DNA of 64,000 bases from Diploptera punctata (taxonomy: Eukaryota > Arthropoda > Insecta > Blattodea > Blaberidae): contig JASPKZ010004576.1 of the NCBI GenBank assembly GCA_030220185.1, positions 199,001 through 263,000 of the forward strand, given 5' to 3'. The position numbers were made by a program, and so were the translations under genes. The notes beneath the pieces are model-generated. The model had not been told where the DNA came from and did no database searches. It saw only the letters and a list, made by a program, of their open reading frames with translations. Position 1 is the first letter of the stretch. Every line of letters starts with the position of its first letter. Below, piece after piece: positions 22,085-31,800 of this stretch.

Positions 22085-23250
22085 AGGAGATATTAAGGGC
22101 CTACATGCACACTCTATTGAATAAACTAAGAAATTTGGACTGGAAGTAAAGATAAATAAAAATAAACCTATGGTCACACAGAATTACAGTACATTATATA
22201 ATGGAAACGGACAATCAATGACAAATGAGGGATATTTTGAAGTAGTGGCTGGATTCAAAAACCTACGTATAATAATTGCAAACAGGAATGAGTTGCAAAA
22301 AGGAATTTAACATAGCTCAATTCTGGAAATCATACTACTGTATTATGCTTTATAGGGACTCTTGTCATCTCTACTTCTATATATTTTTTGCAAGTGCCCC
22401 AGGTTGTCTTTCGACATTCCTGGTGTTCTCTACTAGCATGGCGTACTTGTAACCCACTTCTGAGGTTGGGGCACCTGGAAGGCGGGGTTACGTTGCCCCG
22501 ATGGTATGATGGGTAATGATGATAGTGGTGCGCCAGGAGAGCCCCTAATCCTAAGCTTAATCTAGGTTGATTATGAATGATGATGATTGCGATGGCCATA
22601 TGATTTGGGGGCCCTCTGGGCCTTAAAGTTTTCCTGACATTTGTCTTACAGGTGAGGAAATACCCCGATAAAAACCTCACCCACAAAAACTGTTCCGACC
22701 TGGGATCGAACCCGGGCCCGCTGCTTGACGAGGCAACACGCTACCTCGAGACACAGCGGTGGAGTATAAAAAATATTAAACTCAAAATATATAAGACTGT
22801 TATTCTCCCAGTTTTATTATATGAATGCGAAACTTGAATTCTTACTTTAAGGAAGGAAAAAATATTTCGAAATTTGAGAATAAAATTCTTAGGATTTTTT
22901 TGTATCAAACGGTTATGAAAGAAAGGCGAATGAAGAAGACTGCATATCTGTGAGTTACATGAAACCAGACATAATAACAGTAAAGTCTCGTAGACTACGA
23001 TGGACAGTACATGTGATGCGAATGGGAATGGAAGAGGGGATTGGAAAGTCCGTGTAGCAAAACCAGGGAAAAAACTTCCTTTAGGTATGCCAAGAATGAG
23101 GTGGGAGAATTACATAAACCAATATTTAAGGGACGTTGATTATACAGGCGATTATTGGAAAACATTAGCTGATCATAGGGATGTATGGAAGCTTATATCC
23201 GCACGGTCATGAACCTACGAGTTCGATAGTGCCAGTGAGTTAGTTAGTTA
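22085..23250 (+). mobile_element. LINE-2 3' fragment, interrupted by a SINE
   Basis: Plus-strand blocks: LRNLDWK-type text after the RT box, NGNGQSMTNEGYFE, then after the SINE KTVILPVLLYECET, RMGMEEGIGKSV, MPRMRWENYINQYLRDVDYTGDYW, ending in the GTGCCAGTGAGTTAGTTAG tail. Many frameshifts. Joining across 22385-22763 restores the LINE order. Confidence 0.7.
22385..22763 (-). mobile_element. SINE-A long-body variant inserted in LINE-2
   Basis: The tRNA-like head is at the right (GGGTTCGATCCC as B box on the minus strand). The body has the SINE-A GAGGAAA-CCCCGATAAAAACCTCACCC section, but its 3' part differs: GGGGTTACGTTGCCCCGATG and ACTTCTGAGGTTGGGGCACC. The same variant is at 26553-26940, and partial copies at 40470 and 42742. 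This suggests a SINE-A subfamily with a swapped 3' body. Confidence 0.7.
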
Positions 23251-23412
23251 TTAGGAAATTATATATTCACTTCTCGTTATTGAAAATCCTTGATTATAAA
23301 ACCAAGATGCAGTTAGAAATTATCTCTCCATTTATTTTTTAGGGACATTTATCATGAAGTTCAGGATATAGTTGGAAAATTATTCCTCCCTTCCTTATTA
23401 CATAGGGTGATA

Positions 23413-23957
23413 TACAGAGTGACGGTAATTACACCGACAAACTTCAGGGATTGATTCCTGACTGGAAATGAAGGAAAAAATGTCCTACAAACATGTGTCC
23501 GGAAATGAAAGATGCGCGTGCAACGACAACAAATCGTCCCGGCACAAAGTACATAGCATAATCGCATCCACGTCACAACAGATGTTAAAAATGGCCTCCA
23601 TGGGACGCAATGCACGCGTTCACACGTCGCATCATGGGTTGCCTCACTCTTTTGCGTATTCCGGCCTCCCTCCGAATAGCGTCACAGGCGACGTGGACAC
23701 GCTGTTGAAAGGTATGCACATCAGTAATAGGTTCAGCATACACAACACTTTTGAGATTGTCTCAGAGGTAAAAATCCAGGGGGTTTAAGTCCGGTGATCT
23801 AGCAGGTCATGCAACAGGGCCGAGAGAATAATGTCATTCATTAGTGTTATCTACCGTGGCAATGGTGCATTTATGGACACTTAGGTTCAAGGGACTTTTT
23901 TTCGCAGTCAGGAATCAGTCCCTGCAGTTTGTCGGTGTAATTAAAACTCACCCTGTA
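23413..23957. mobile_element. internally deleted mariner-type DNA transposon
   Basis: Inverted ends of about 50 bp share TTACACCGACAAACT and GATTCCTGACTG, with TA at each border. The minus strand carries a transposase 3' portion with ARSPDLNPLDFYL (the motif around the third catalytic acid) and HTFQQRVHVACDAIRREAGIRKRVRQ as C-terminal text, in broken frames. The N-terminal half is missing. Confidence 0.75.
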
Positions 23958-23984
23958 TAGTCATCATGTCGAATTTTGCAACCG

Positions 23985-24620
23985 TTACTGGTAGTTTTCT
24001 CAACTGAAAGTCGATACTTGTTAAACGCAAGATCTTCGCGATGCTGGGTGGACACTGTTCCCATACTGATGAAAATTTCACTATAAAATTTATATTAAAA
24101 TTAATATAAAAAATTGTGGAATATTCACCTGAAAGATCCGTCTCCTCAACTTAATTAATTATTTAACTGTAGCGCTTTCGGGACTTCTCCCATCACCGGC
24201 AGGATTCAAAACTGGTGTTTCACTGAAGATCTGGTAGAGGGGGTTACATGTATTGGGTTCGTTTTCGTTGATCAGGTTGTCGTTGTCAACGTTGTCAACG
24301 ACAACCTGATCAACGAAAACGAACCCAATACATGTAACCCCCTCTACCAGATCTTCAGTGAAACACCAGTTTTGAATCCTGCCGATGATGGGAGAAGTCC
24401 CGAAAGCGCCAGAGTTAAATAATTAATTAAGTTGAGGAGACGGATCTTTCAGGTGAATATTCCATAATTTTTTATATTAATTTTCAATAATACCTCAACG
24501 GAACACAACATGAATCTTATAAAAGTTGAAAATTTATATTACATGTGGAGACTGAAATCATAGCCTTTTGTCAAGACATAATGGTTTATGCGGCTAGCAA
24601 ACTGCGTAAAATTAATTAAT
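23985..24620 (-). mobile_element. SINE-C copy split by an FB element
   Basis: The left part contains GATGCTGGGTGGACACTGTTCCCATACTG and the right part ACATGTGGAGACTGAAATCATAGCC, which together follow the SINE-C order of 13198-13515. The FB element at 24098-24528 with its 13-bp duplication lies between them, so the empty site can be reconstructed. Confidence 0.6.
24098..24528 (-). mobile_element. FB palindromic retroposon, 431 bp, ~185-bp arms
   Basis: The arms meet at about 24290/24291 with essentially no loop and differ by only about six positions over ~185 bp. The 13-bp duplication AAAATTTATATTA flanks the element (24085-24097, 24529-24541). Head text CCGTTGAGGT (inverted, near 24495) and arm text GTCTCCTCAACTTAATTAAT and CTTTCGGGACTT are shared with 56169-56395. 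The inner ~90 bp of each arm are unlike any other copy. Transcribed, it would fold into one long double-stranded stem. Confidence 0.85.
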
Positions 24621-24939
24621 GCTGTTATATTAATACCGTAGAGGATGTCTTAACCATCGGAGGAAGTGAATCATAACTTACCATAAAGACTAAGTATGCA
24701 GGCTAACCGACAAGGTTTTGTTGGCGTTGGATAAAAATAATTGATACGGTACAACAGGTTTAAGTGATGGTGTTTTGATTTGTTTTGTCAGTTGTTATCC
24801 TTGACTTAATTGTGTTAAAATTATTACTACTATTAAATTGATTTCGTTTATATACGCCTCATGATACCTGTTCTATTACTTAATATATGTAACTAGATCT
24901 TGTACCCATGTGTGAATATCCAATTGATGCGTACAAGGG
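24621..24939. other. unrecognised sequence ending in poly-A
   Basis: No frame or family is recognised, but the segment ends in the A30 run at 24940-24969. There is no AATAAA close upstream, so a processed copy of an unknown transcript is only a possibility. Confidence 0.35.

Positions 24940-24969
<30 letters not shown>
24940..24969. repeat. A30 homopolymer
   Basis: Thirty consecutive A residues. This is either a retroposition tail or a simple homopolymer. Confidence 0.9.
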
Positions 24970-24971
<2 letters not shown>

Positions 24972-25080
24972 GGTAAGTCAATTTTGCTTTGAAACCTAGA
25001 AAACGTATTTTTAGTTGTACAGCATATATGAATACATACATGAATACATACTCATCTATCTTGCTATCTATAAAAATCTA

Positions 25081-25405
25081 TTTACCCTTCTTCTTCTTCT
25101 TTTTCTTTGTCACGGTTTAGTCTTTATTGTTAGCCTGTTCCGGCATCAAATTGCTGCTGTTTCCATAATTTATTTGGTCTTCCCAAGCTTCATCTTCCTT
25201 GTGGTGAATAGTTGTATGCTGCCTTTGGTATTCCGTTCTCATTCGTTCTTACTAAGTGTTCTTTCCAGTTTGTTCTGTATTTCACTATTGTTGTGTTTAA
25301 TTCCTCTTCTTTTAGTTGCTGTCTTATTTCTGTGTTGTGTTTCTTGTCTGTTCTTTGATATCCTGCTATTGTTCTGAGGAATTTCATTTCAGCAGCTTAT
25401 ATTCT
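25081..25405 (-). mobile_element. LINE-1a 3' fragment
   Basis: Minus-strand text: AEMKFLRTIAGYQRTDKKHNTEIRQQLK, TNWKEHLVRTNENGIPKAAYNYSPQGR, ending in a GAAGAAGAAG-type tail (CTTCTTCTTC at 25086). It is nearly identical in content to the copies at 58945 and 60665. Confidence 0.75.
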
Positions 25406-25436
25406 TGCAGATATATACATATAATATACATTATTT

Positions 25437-25679
25437 AAATTTATACCATGTCATTAATAATTTTTTCTCGTTCGTTTATATATCTTGTAAATATTATATA
25501 TTTAATTCGTTAAATCTAGAGTAAATCAAAATACATTATAAATATTAATTGTATTGTATTTATAACATGTAATCGTCTATTTATATTGTAATTTAGATGT
25601 AAAACTATTTTTTTTGTATTTTTTAAAACCTGGTCGAGTGGCAGACAAGGCCTTAAGGCCTTAACTCTGCCAGGTAAAA
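25437..25679 (+). mobile_element. LINE-J 3' untranslated end
   Basis: The sequence from TTTATACCATGTCATTAAT to GGCCTTAAGGCCTTAACTCTGCCAGGTAAAATAAAGC repeats 48740-49018 almost exactly, and is followed by (TTA)n and then by SINE-B at the same junction as at 49044. Confidence 0.75.
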
Positions 25680-25720
25680 TAAAGCTATTATTATTATTAT
25701 TATTATTATTATTGTTATTA

Positions 25721-25798
<78 letters not shown>
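25680..25798. repeat. (TTA)n microsatellite, LINE-J tail
   Basis: About 38 TTA units with one GTTATTATA interruption, between the LINE-J end and SINE-B. Confidence 0.95.
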
Positions 25799-25799
<1 letters not shown>

Positions 25800-26079
25800 A
25801 GGCACTGCGCTACAAGCCGGAAGGGCGAGGGTTCGAGTCCCGTGGGTCAGGATTTTTAAATTGATCCAAACCTTCTGGCGGCACTATGGTCCTGGTGTCG
25901 ACTCAGCCTCAAACGTAAATGAGTACCAGACGCTTGTTTTGGGGGTAAAGGCGGCCGTCACGCAAGGCTGACAACCCGGCTGACATGAAGTGCCGATTGT
26001 CTAAAAAAAGTGGGAGCCTTAACCTCCTACTACCTCAAGGGTCTCCTGAGGCCTTCAGTAGGGGGATCACTTTACTTTA
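25799..26079 (+). mobile_element. SINE-B, head-truncated, fused to LINE-J tail
   Basis: Starts at AAGGCACTGCGCTACAAGCC inside the tRNA-like head, keeps the B box GGGTTCGAGTCCCG, and runs through CTTCTGGCGGCACTATGG and GCCTTAACCTCCTACTACC to GGGATCACTTTACTTT. The A box is missing. Confidence 0.75.
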
Positions 26080-26136
26080 TATATATCCATTTTATTTGCT
26101 TCATTTTAATTTGCTCTGGCTACCCACATCTATCAT

Positions 26137-26140
26137 TTTA

Positions 26141-26213
<73 letters not shown>
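26137..26213. repeat. (TTA)n microsatellite
   Basis: About 25 TTA units downstream of the SINE-B copy. Confidence 0.95.
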
Positions 26214-26214
<1 letters not shown>

Positions 26215-26552
26215 AAAAAACGCAGTTGTTGCACTATGTAATTAATATTGTATACTTTCTGTTATTGTTGATGTGCATCATAGTTTGACATTCCGACATA
26301 CAATCTTGGTTGCTATAAAAACAAAATATATCTCAATACTTTAAAAATGACCAAAAGCACTAGTGTGGTAAGTGATAACATTTATTTGTAATATTGATAG
26401 TGATACTGCAATTTGTATTAATTTCGGTATTAATTCATCACATCCAGCTTTCCACGTCTCTTCTATTTCATCATCACTGCACACATCGTCTAAAATTTCT
26501 CCATAATCAGATATAAATCCCAAATCAAATTGGTTTTACAATTTTAACAAAT
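26214..26552. other. AT-rich spacer with an unassigned small frame
   Basis: A 60-codon minus-strand frame (26341-26523) with an acidic segment SDDEIEETWKAGCDELIPK is seen. I do not recognise it. It could be a fragment of a transposase exon. Confidence 0.25.
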
Positions 26553-26940
26553 ATTTTTTTTTTGCAAACGCCCCAGATTGTCTTTCTACATTCCTGGTGT
26601 TCTCTCCTGGCATGGCGTACTTGTAACCCTTTTCTGAGGTTGGGGCGCCTGGAAGGCGGGGTTACGTTGCCCCGATGATATGATGGGTGACGATGATAGT
26701 GGTGCGCCAGGACAGTCCCTAATCCTAAGCTTAATCTAAGATGAATATGAATGATAATGATTGCGATGGCAATATGATTTCGGGGACCGTTTGGGCCTTA
26801 AAGTTTTCCTGACATTTGTCTTACAGGTGAGGAAAAACCCCGATAAAAACCTCACCCAGAAAAACTGCCCCGACCGGGCATCGAGCCCGGGCCCGCTGCG
26901 TGACAAGGCAGCACGCTACCTCGAGACCACAGCGGTGGAC
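26553..26940 (-). mobile_element. SINE-A long-body variant
   Basis: Full copy of the variant at 22385-22763. Head at the right (GTCCACCGCTGTGGTCTCGAG on the minus strand), GGGCTCGATGCCCGG in the B-box position, and the GGGGTTACGTTGCCCCGATG 3' body ending at a T-rich stretch near 26553. Confidence 0.75.
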
Positions 26941-27634
26941 CTTCAATTATATTTAATAATATTTTAGCTAATATCTCAATTACAATAATAAATACACATA
27001 GTGCATAAAATAATTGTATGCGCCTCGTTTTTTTTTTTAACTTTTCCTCGATCCGTATCATGTATCTGCCACATTCATATCCCAATATACTACGTAATAC
27101 TGTAGTCTATCACCTGTAGAATTCTGATTATAAAGTTTAGAAGCATTCTGTGTTGAAACTCATAAAACTTTCCTAACACAATTTCTAAATTATATTATAT
27201 AGGCCTAACGTTATAAGCACTTAGAGTTGTTAAAGTTTGTTTTAGAAGCTATATTGGAGTTTAATTTAGGAAAGATGTAAACAGGAGGGGGGGGAGTTGT
27301 TTGTTTGATATGACCTCTTCCCTTAACTCGCTACGACCGCTGTAATTACCGGAGCGTTACTCCCCCGAGGAGGGAAAAAATGTCGCTATCATGCAGGCAG
27401 AATGTTAATCACTCACTCACTATTGACAGTAGTTAATGACTGGCCTCGGAAACGCTTCTCTTTTATTTCCAACAAGGTAGTCATTGTCACTTGAACTCCT
27501 GCTATTTAATGTGAGAGCGATTGTGAAAAATGGTTCAAAGCAGCTACTAATTCCATTTTTTTTTTTTTACATTCGAAGAGGACAGAATATACTTTGGGAG
27601 CCCGTATTTCCATGAGTCAGTGGGTTTTCATAAG
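26941..27634. other. intergenic DNA, nothing recognised
   Basis: AT-rich with a short G9 run near 27288. No coding frame or known repeat. Confidence 0.5.
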
Positions 27635-28053
27635 TAATGCCACGAGTGATTTCCAAATTATCAATAAATTCACTACTCACGAAGTGACAATTATATTTTT
27701 CTGGAATGTTATTACCTGGGAAAAATACATTTAAAAAAGTGCAAACAGTGGTTTATTTTTTTGGTGGTAAAATCAATTGCTACAAATATTTTTATATTAA
27801 CTCCCGCATGGGCTACGTGTTGACATTCATGCACTATATATACAAACTGGTAGCCGTATTTCTTGAAGAGTCAGTCACAGCAAAATAATACTATGACCTA
27901 TTCAGAATGTTAAAAAGGAGATGCTTTCTTTATTATGATAAATTTTAGTTGGTAAAATTCTAGGCGAAACACGACTGTGATTGGTTGTAAATAAAAAATC
28001 ATTGAAATGCGATTGGTCATTGACTCCCATCTGGAACATGATTTAAATAGTCA
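27635..28053 (+). mobile_element. HP hairpin-ended element, hairpin half deleted
   Basis: Starts CATAAGTAATGCCACGAGTG and keeps only the first hairpin arm to GAAGTGA. It then has the body shared with 37290-37666 (GGTAGCCGTATTTCTTG, CTATGACCTATTCA, AACACGACTGTGATTGGTTG) and ends ATTTAAATAGTC. The missing second arm explains why it does not fold. Confidence 0.65.
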
Positions 28054-28154
28054 AACTAAATTTTCTAAAGAAGTTGCAATATTCATTCTGAGTTTGTGAA
28101 ATGCGTATACTAATAAATACACGATAAGATTCTGTTCAGATACCACAGTATAAT

Positions 28155-28245
28155 TCTTTTACGTCCATTGGTCTTGGCGTAGCGTCGCTGCCTCATAAGC
28201 AGTGAGCTCCGGTTCGATTCCCGATCGGGACAAATTTCCTGCGTG
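28155..28245 (+). repeat. tRNA-Met-like SINE head
   Basis: The segment has an A-box-like TGGCGTAGCG, the stem-loop CTGC-CTCATAA-GCAG with CAT in the anticodon position, and the B box GGTTCGATTCCCG. The acceptor stem does not close and the sequence continues with TTTCCTGCGTGAGATTTTTT, so it is a SINE head derived from an elongator tRNA-Met-like ancestor rather than a gene. Confidence 0.5.
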
Positions 28246-28335
28246 AGATTTTTTATTTTGGTTTTCCCCTTCTCGAGACATAGGGCCAGCCAAATTAAAT
28301 GGCGTGAATATTTTATTTGTGAAAAATTATACAAG

Positions 28336-28766
28336 AATATACAAGAAAGGAAACAAAACTAAAATTTTATAAAGCTGTGGCAGGCCCCTAACTATTATAT
28401 GGTAGTGAATGTTGGATTTTAACTAGGATAGAAGATCATAGAAGCAGCTGAAATGAGATTTCTGAGAAGTGTAGCTGGCTGCAAACATCTAGATAAAAGA
28501 AGTGAAGATATTAGAAATGAGCTAAATATTTAAAAATGTTAGATAAAATAAAATAATCTAGGAAAAACTGGAAAGAACAAGTTTAAATAATGAAAGATGA
28601 AAGCATAACAAAAGTGATACTTAATTACAAACCAAAAGGAGACAGGAATGTTGGTAGACCGAAGAAGAGACAGATTCAACTTTTTGAATGAGAATCTTTG
28701 AGACAGGAACAAGCCACATGGACTTAATCCGTGACTGTTGATGATGATGATGATGATGATGATAAG
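28336..28766 (+). mobile_element. LINE-1a 3' fragment with GATGAT tail
   Basis: Degraded coding text (KLKFYKAVAGP, AEMRFLRSVAGC, NYKPKGDRNVGRPKKR) followed by ACTTAATCCGTGACTGTT and a (GAT)n tail. Multiple stops. Confidence 0.65.
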
Positions 28767-28849
28767 AAAGATTTCTTCCTCTACAGATGGGCTACGAACC
28801 CATTAGCTTGATTTAGCTTACTTTTCCCTCTGTAAATACATTTTAGTAA

Positions 28850-28922
28850 CTTCTCCCTACCGGGGATCGAACTCGTTGCACCTTAGGCAGGACGTTACCA
28901 CTAAACTACAGCGGTGGACTGG
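28850..28922 (-). repeat. tRNA-like SINE head
   Basis: Minus-strand CCACCGCTGTAGTTTAGTGG has an A-box form and GAGTTCGATCCCCGG a B-box form. No body of a known family follows. Confidence 0.4.
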
Positions 28923-29584
28923 TAGGAAACTTCCACTGGAATGCATTTCATTAAAAAGATGAATTGGTTAATCAACAAATAAGACGGAGGAAGAGAAAAC
29001 AGCAATTACCCAAAATTTAAGCAATGTTTATCTGTCAGTCAACTAGATTAAATGTGATGCAAGTTAACTCGGTTTCACTCTCGACCCCGTGACCTTGCAT
29101 TTCTTGTTCAAATAGGACCTACCTGCAGCAATCCTCTGGCCTGGATAACTTAACTGTGTGATTAATCATTTCGTGTGAAGATGTACCAATACAGAGTTAC
29201 ACAACCATCGTGTTGTTTATATGCATTGCATATTTATCATTTAATGTGGATGATACACGATTTCACGTGTTTGTGGTTAATAAAAAAAAATGTAATGGAA
29301 ACACCTGAACCGGTCTAACCAGTGGCGCTAACTAGCGGCAAGGAATGATCATGTTTCAGTGTCAGATTTAATATTCACTTAATTTATGGCATAATCCCAT
29401 AGTTTACAAGACGCACAGTGTGTCTTCTGAATGTGGTAATTAAATTTTACAGGGTGCTAAAAACGTTAGCATGTACTTTGAAGTATGGCTATTATTCTGG
29501 ATTAATGATCCCCAATTTTTTTTTATGACGGATCCTTTTTGAATTGAAAGAAAAAACAAAGAATATTCAAATCGCTGAGTGAGA

Positions 29585-29588
<4 letters not shown>
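28923..29588. other. intergenic DNA, nothing recognised
   Basis: No coding frame or family is seen. Confidence 0.5.
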
Positions 29589-29623
<35 letters not shown>

Positions 29624-30300
29624 TTCAAGGCATGGGCCTGTTGGACCGTTCCGCTCCCCGGTGCACTATATGCTGCAGATGCAGGTCGTCTTTCCAACGA
29701 CGCGACGTTTTGGTCTTCCTACATTTCTTCGGTCTAGAGGCCTATAATGAAGCAGCATTTGTGATGTCCATAATTCTTTTTCTAAGATTTCTTTCTTTAT
29801 ATGATAAGCCTCTAACATTCCATGTAGCTATGTTCACTTTTGCCAGTTTTCTTAATCGTTTATCCTTTAGTTTTGCTGTGGTCGTCGTAGTTCGATCTGT
29901 CTGAATATTGCTTTGGAGAGTTCCAATTTTTTATAATTCCTCGTAGCAGGTAACCGGCCTGCTGCCGAGTAGTCCAATAGTGGGGCTGCCACCTCAAAGC
30001 ATTTGAACATGCTTCCATCTGTAGAAACTCCAGGTGGAGGGCTGCCTCTTCCGCTTGTCTCACCTTTATTGAAGCTTGTTCTTTTTGCCGATCCAACCGT
30101 TAAGGTCTTCACCCGTATCCCTGGGCAGGGGCCCTCGTTATACCCCGAAAGATTGGGTCCTTGACAAAACTTAGTCACTAAGATCCTTAGTGTTCACCCC
30201 CGCGACGAGAACGCGCCTGTCAAGAATTACCCAGCTGTATACAGTTACGGATTATGTATCCTGTACACACTGGACCGGGTTAATAGCCTCGTCTAAAACC
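29589..30300 (-). mobile_element. LINE with 5' and 3' ends joined by internal deletion
   Basis: The left part (29589-29745) is a LINE 3' terminus with a GATGATGAT tail, preceded by degraded RPRNVGRPKRR-type text. From about 29748 it changes to the beginning of an endonuclease (VNIATWNVRGLSYKERNLRK) and the 5' leader upstream of it. Endonuclease core and RT are absent. The order on the minus strand is leader, first ~30 endonuclease residues, then 3' end. Confidence 0.7.
29867..30178 (-). CDS. leader ORF of a deleted LINE, possible ORF1
   Basis: A 103-codon ATG-initiated frame lies in the 5' leader, ending upstream of the ATWNVRGL endonuclease start. It is Gly/Pro-rich at first (GYNEGPCPGIRVKTLTVGSAKR), then mixed (PLLDYSAAGRLPATRNYKK). 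I see no zinc knuckle, RRM or coiled coil, so it may be a chance frame in a GC-richer leader. If it is translated it would be an ORF1-like product of the element. Confidence 0.3.
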   Translation of the reverse strand: MTKFCQGPNLSGYNEGPCPGIRVKTLTVGSAKRTSFNKGETSGRGSPPPGVSTDGSMFKCFEVAAPLLDYSAAGRLPATRNYKKLELSKAIFRQIELRRPQQN

Positions 30301-30306
30301 AAGGCT

Positions 30307-30307
<1 letters not shown>

Positions 30308-30341
<34 letters not shown>
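30308..30341. repeat. (AAT)n microsatellite
   Basis: About 11 AAT units, forming the (ATT)n tail of the minus-strand LINE-J end that follows. Confidence 0.9.
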
Positions 30342-30345
<4 letters not shown>

Positions 30346-30425
30346 TATTTATTCTGGCAGAGTTAAGGCCATAAGGCCCTCTCTTCCACCCAACCAGCAC
30401 AAATACAAATAAATATTTGACAAAT
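30342..30425 (-). mobile_element. LINE-J 3' terminus
   Basis: TTTATTCTGGCAGAGTTAAGGCCATAAGGCC is the inverted terminal block of LINE-J. Only the last ~80 bp are present; the tRNA-unit array starts next to it. Confidence 0.65.
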
Positions 30426-30508
30426 ATATATATATGTTCTCGCGACATCTAGTAATAATGGAGAGTATAATACATATATAAGAAAAAATAAGTGTTTGAA
30501 TTGGATTC

Positions 30509-30577
30509 GCCTGGTAGTGTAATGGATATCACGCTGAGGTACAGACTCAGAGATCCGGGTTCGAATCCCGTCCAGGC
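30509..30577 (+). tRNA. tRNA-like gene, pseudo-tRNA, anticodon position ACA
   Basis: Sixty-nine nt fold as a cloverleaf. The acceptor GCCTGG pairs with CCAGGC, A box TAGTGTAATGG, anticodon stem CTGAG/CTCAG with loop GTACAGA (T33 present, ACA at 34-36), and T arm CGGG-TTCGAAT-CCCG with B box GGGTTCGAATCCC. There are mismatches at the seventh acceptor pair and the fifth T-stem pair. An ACA (Cys UGU) anticodon is unusual, and the sequence is part of a tandem repeat, so I regard it as a Pol III-promoter-bearing SINE-type head or pseudogene, not a working tRNA. Confidence 0.55.
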
Positions 30578-30806
30578 ATTTATTTCTCTTATCATACCAT
30601 ATTAAGCTTGCATTGCTCAATGTTAAAGATTTAATTATAACATCGATAAAGCGTCACTGCTATAAAGTAAAATAAATATTCTCTTTAATTTGCTTACTTG
30701 ATATAGTCAGTTACTAGATGGCAGTGAAGACAGTGTTCTCGCGACATCTAGTAATAATGGAGAGTATAATACATATATAAGAAAAATAAGTGTTTGAATT
30801 GGATTC

Positions 30807-30875
30807 GCCTGGTAGTGTAATGGATATCACGCTGAGGTACAGACTCAGAGATCCGGGTTCGAATCCCGTCCAGGC
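30807..30875 (+). tRNA. tRNA-like gene, second tandem unit
   Basis: Same sequence and fold as 30509-30577, exactly 298 bp downstream. Confidence 0.55.
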
Positions 30876-30936
30876 ATTTATTTTTCTTATCATTCCATAT
30901 TAAGCTTGCATTGCTCAGTGTTAAAGATTTAATTAT

Positions 30937-31522
30937 CATCATCATCTGCATTCATGGATTAGGTCTGTTGACCCGTTCCGACTTCAGCCCATCTCTTTCT
31001 AGGTCTGCCCATATCTCGGGTGCCTTTAGTTTTGTATTTTGTTATTTGTTTTGGATATCTATCTTCATTCATTCTGTCTATGTGTTGCTTCCATTTTTGT
31101 CTATATGTATCCGTTTTATCAGTTATTGCAAATATTTCAAGTTCCTGTCTTATTTCTGTGTTCTTGATTCTGTCTTCCTTAGTGCACCCTTTAACAGATC
31201 TCAAAAATTTCATTTCTGCCGCCGTTATCCTACTTAGGTCTTGTTTTTTATGTATCCAGGCTTCTGAACCATAGAGCAGTACCGGTACTGCCAACATTTT
31301 ATAAAATTTCAGTTGGGTCTCTCTTGTTGTTTTGTTATTTAGTGTTCGTTTTATCGTACCACATATTCCCTGGAATTTTGCTATTTTATTATTTATATCA
31401 TTATCATAATTAAATGAAATGTCACATCCTAGATAATTGAGATGGTTCACCTGTTCTATGATTTTGTTTCCTATTACTATTTTCGATCTGATTTGATTTT
31501 TCCCTTGGAATGCCATTACCTT
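30937..31522 (-). mobile_element. LINE-1a insertion with 12-bp TSD inside a tRNA unit
   Basis: The perfect duplication AGATTTAATTAT flanks it (30925-30936 and 31523-31534). The insert is 5'-truncated and ends in a short GATGATGAT tail. The minus-strand frame 31516-30959 (185 codons) is open: IVIGNKIIEQVNHLNYLGCD, GTIKRTLNNKTTRETQLKFYK, LLYGSEAW, AAEMKFLRSVKGCTKEDR, GRPRKRWAEVGTG. The intact frame and perfect TSD indicate a young insertion, later than formation of the tandem array. Confidence 0.9.
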
Positions 31523-31702
31523 AGATTTAATTATAACATCGATAAAGCGTCACTTCTATAAAGTAAAATAAATATTCTCTTTAATTTGCTTACTTGATAT
31601 AGTCAGCTACTAGATGGCAGTGAAGACAGTGTTCTCGCGACATCTAGTAATAATGGAGAGTATAATACATATATAAGAAAAATAAGTGTTTGAATTGGAT
31701 TC

Positions 31703-31771
31703 GCCTAGTAGTGTAATGGATATCACGCTGAGGTACAGACTCAGAGATCCGGGTTCGAATCCCGTCCAGGC
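31703..31771 (+). tRNA. tRNA-like gene, third tandem unit
   Basis: As 30509-30577, with a G-to-A change in the acceptor stem (GCCTAG), which weakens pairing. Confidence 0.5.
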
Positions 31772-31800
31772 ATTTATTTTTCTTATCATACCATATATAT

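Larger units (their letters stand above)
30428..31800 (+). repeat. three tandem ~298-bp units, each with a tRNA-like gene
   Basis: The tRNA-like segments start at 30509, 30807 and 31703. The first interval is 298 bp, and the second is also 298 bp once the 586-bp LINE insert and its 12-bp duplication are removed. Each unit reads: tRNA-like, TTATTTTTCTTATCATACC, CATTGCTCAATGTTAAAG, AACATCGATAAAGCGTCACT, CTATAAAGTAAAATAAAT, CTAGATGGCAGTGAAGAC, TCGCGACATCTAGTAATAAT, TATATAAGAAAAATAAGTG. CTAGATG...CATCTAG forms a short inverted repeat before the head. Two more units lie in the opposite orientation at 61895-62400. Confidence 0.85.

Noticed and set aside
24621..24969. Processed pseudogene ending in A30
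   Set aside because: No open frame, no poly-A signal and no target duplication were found, so only the homopolymer is reported.
30428..31800. CRISPR-like regular array
   Set aside because: The 298-bp period, the tRNA-like content and the animal genome context exclude it; the spacers are not variable.
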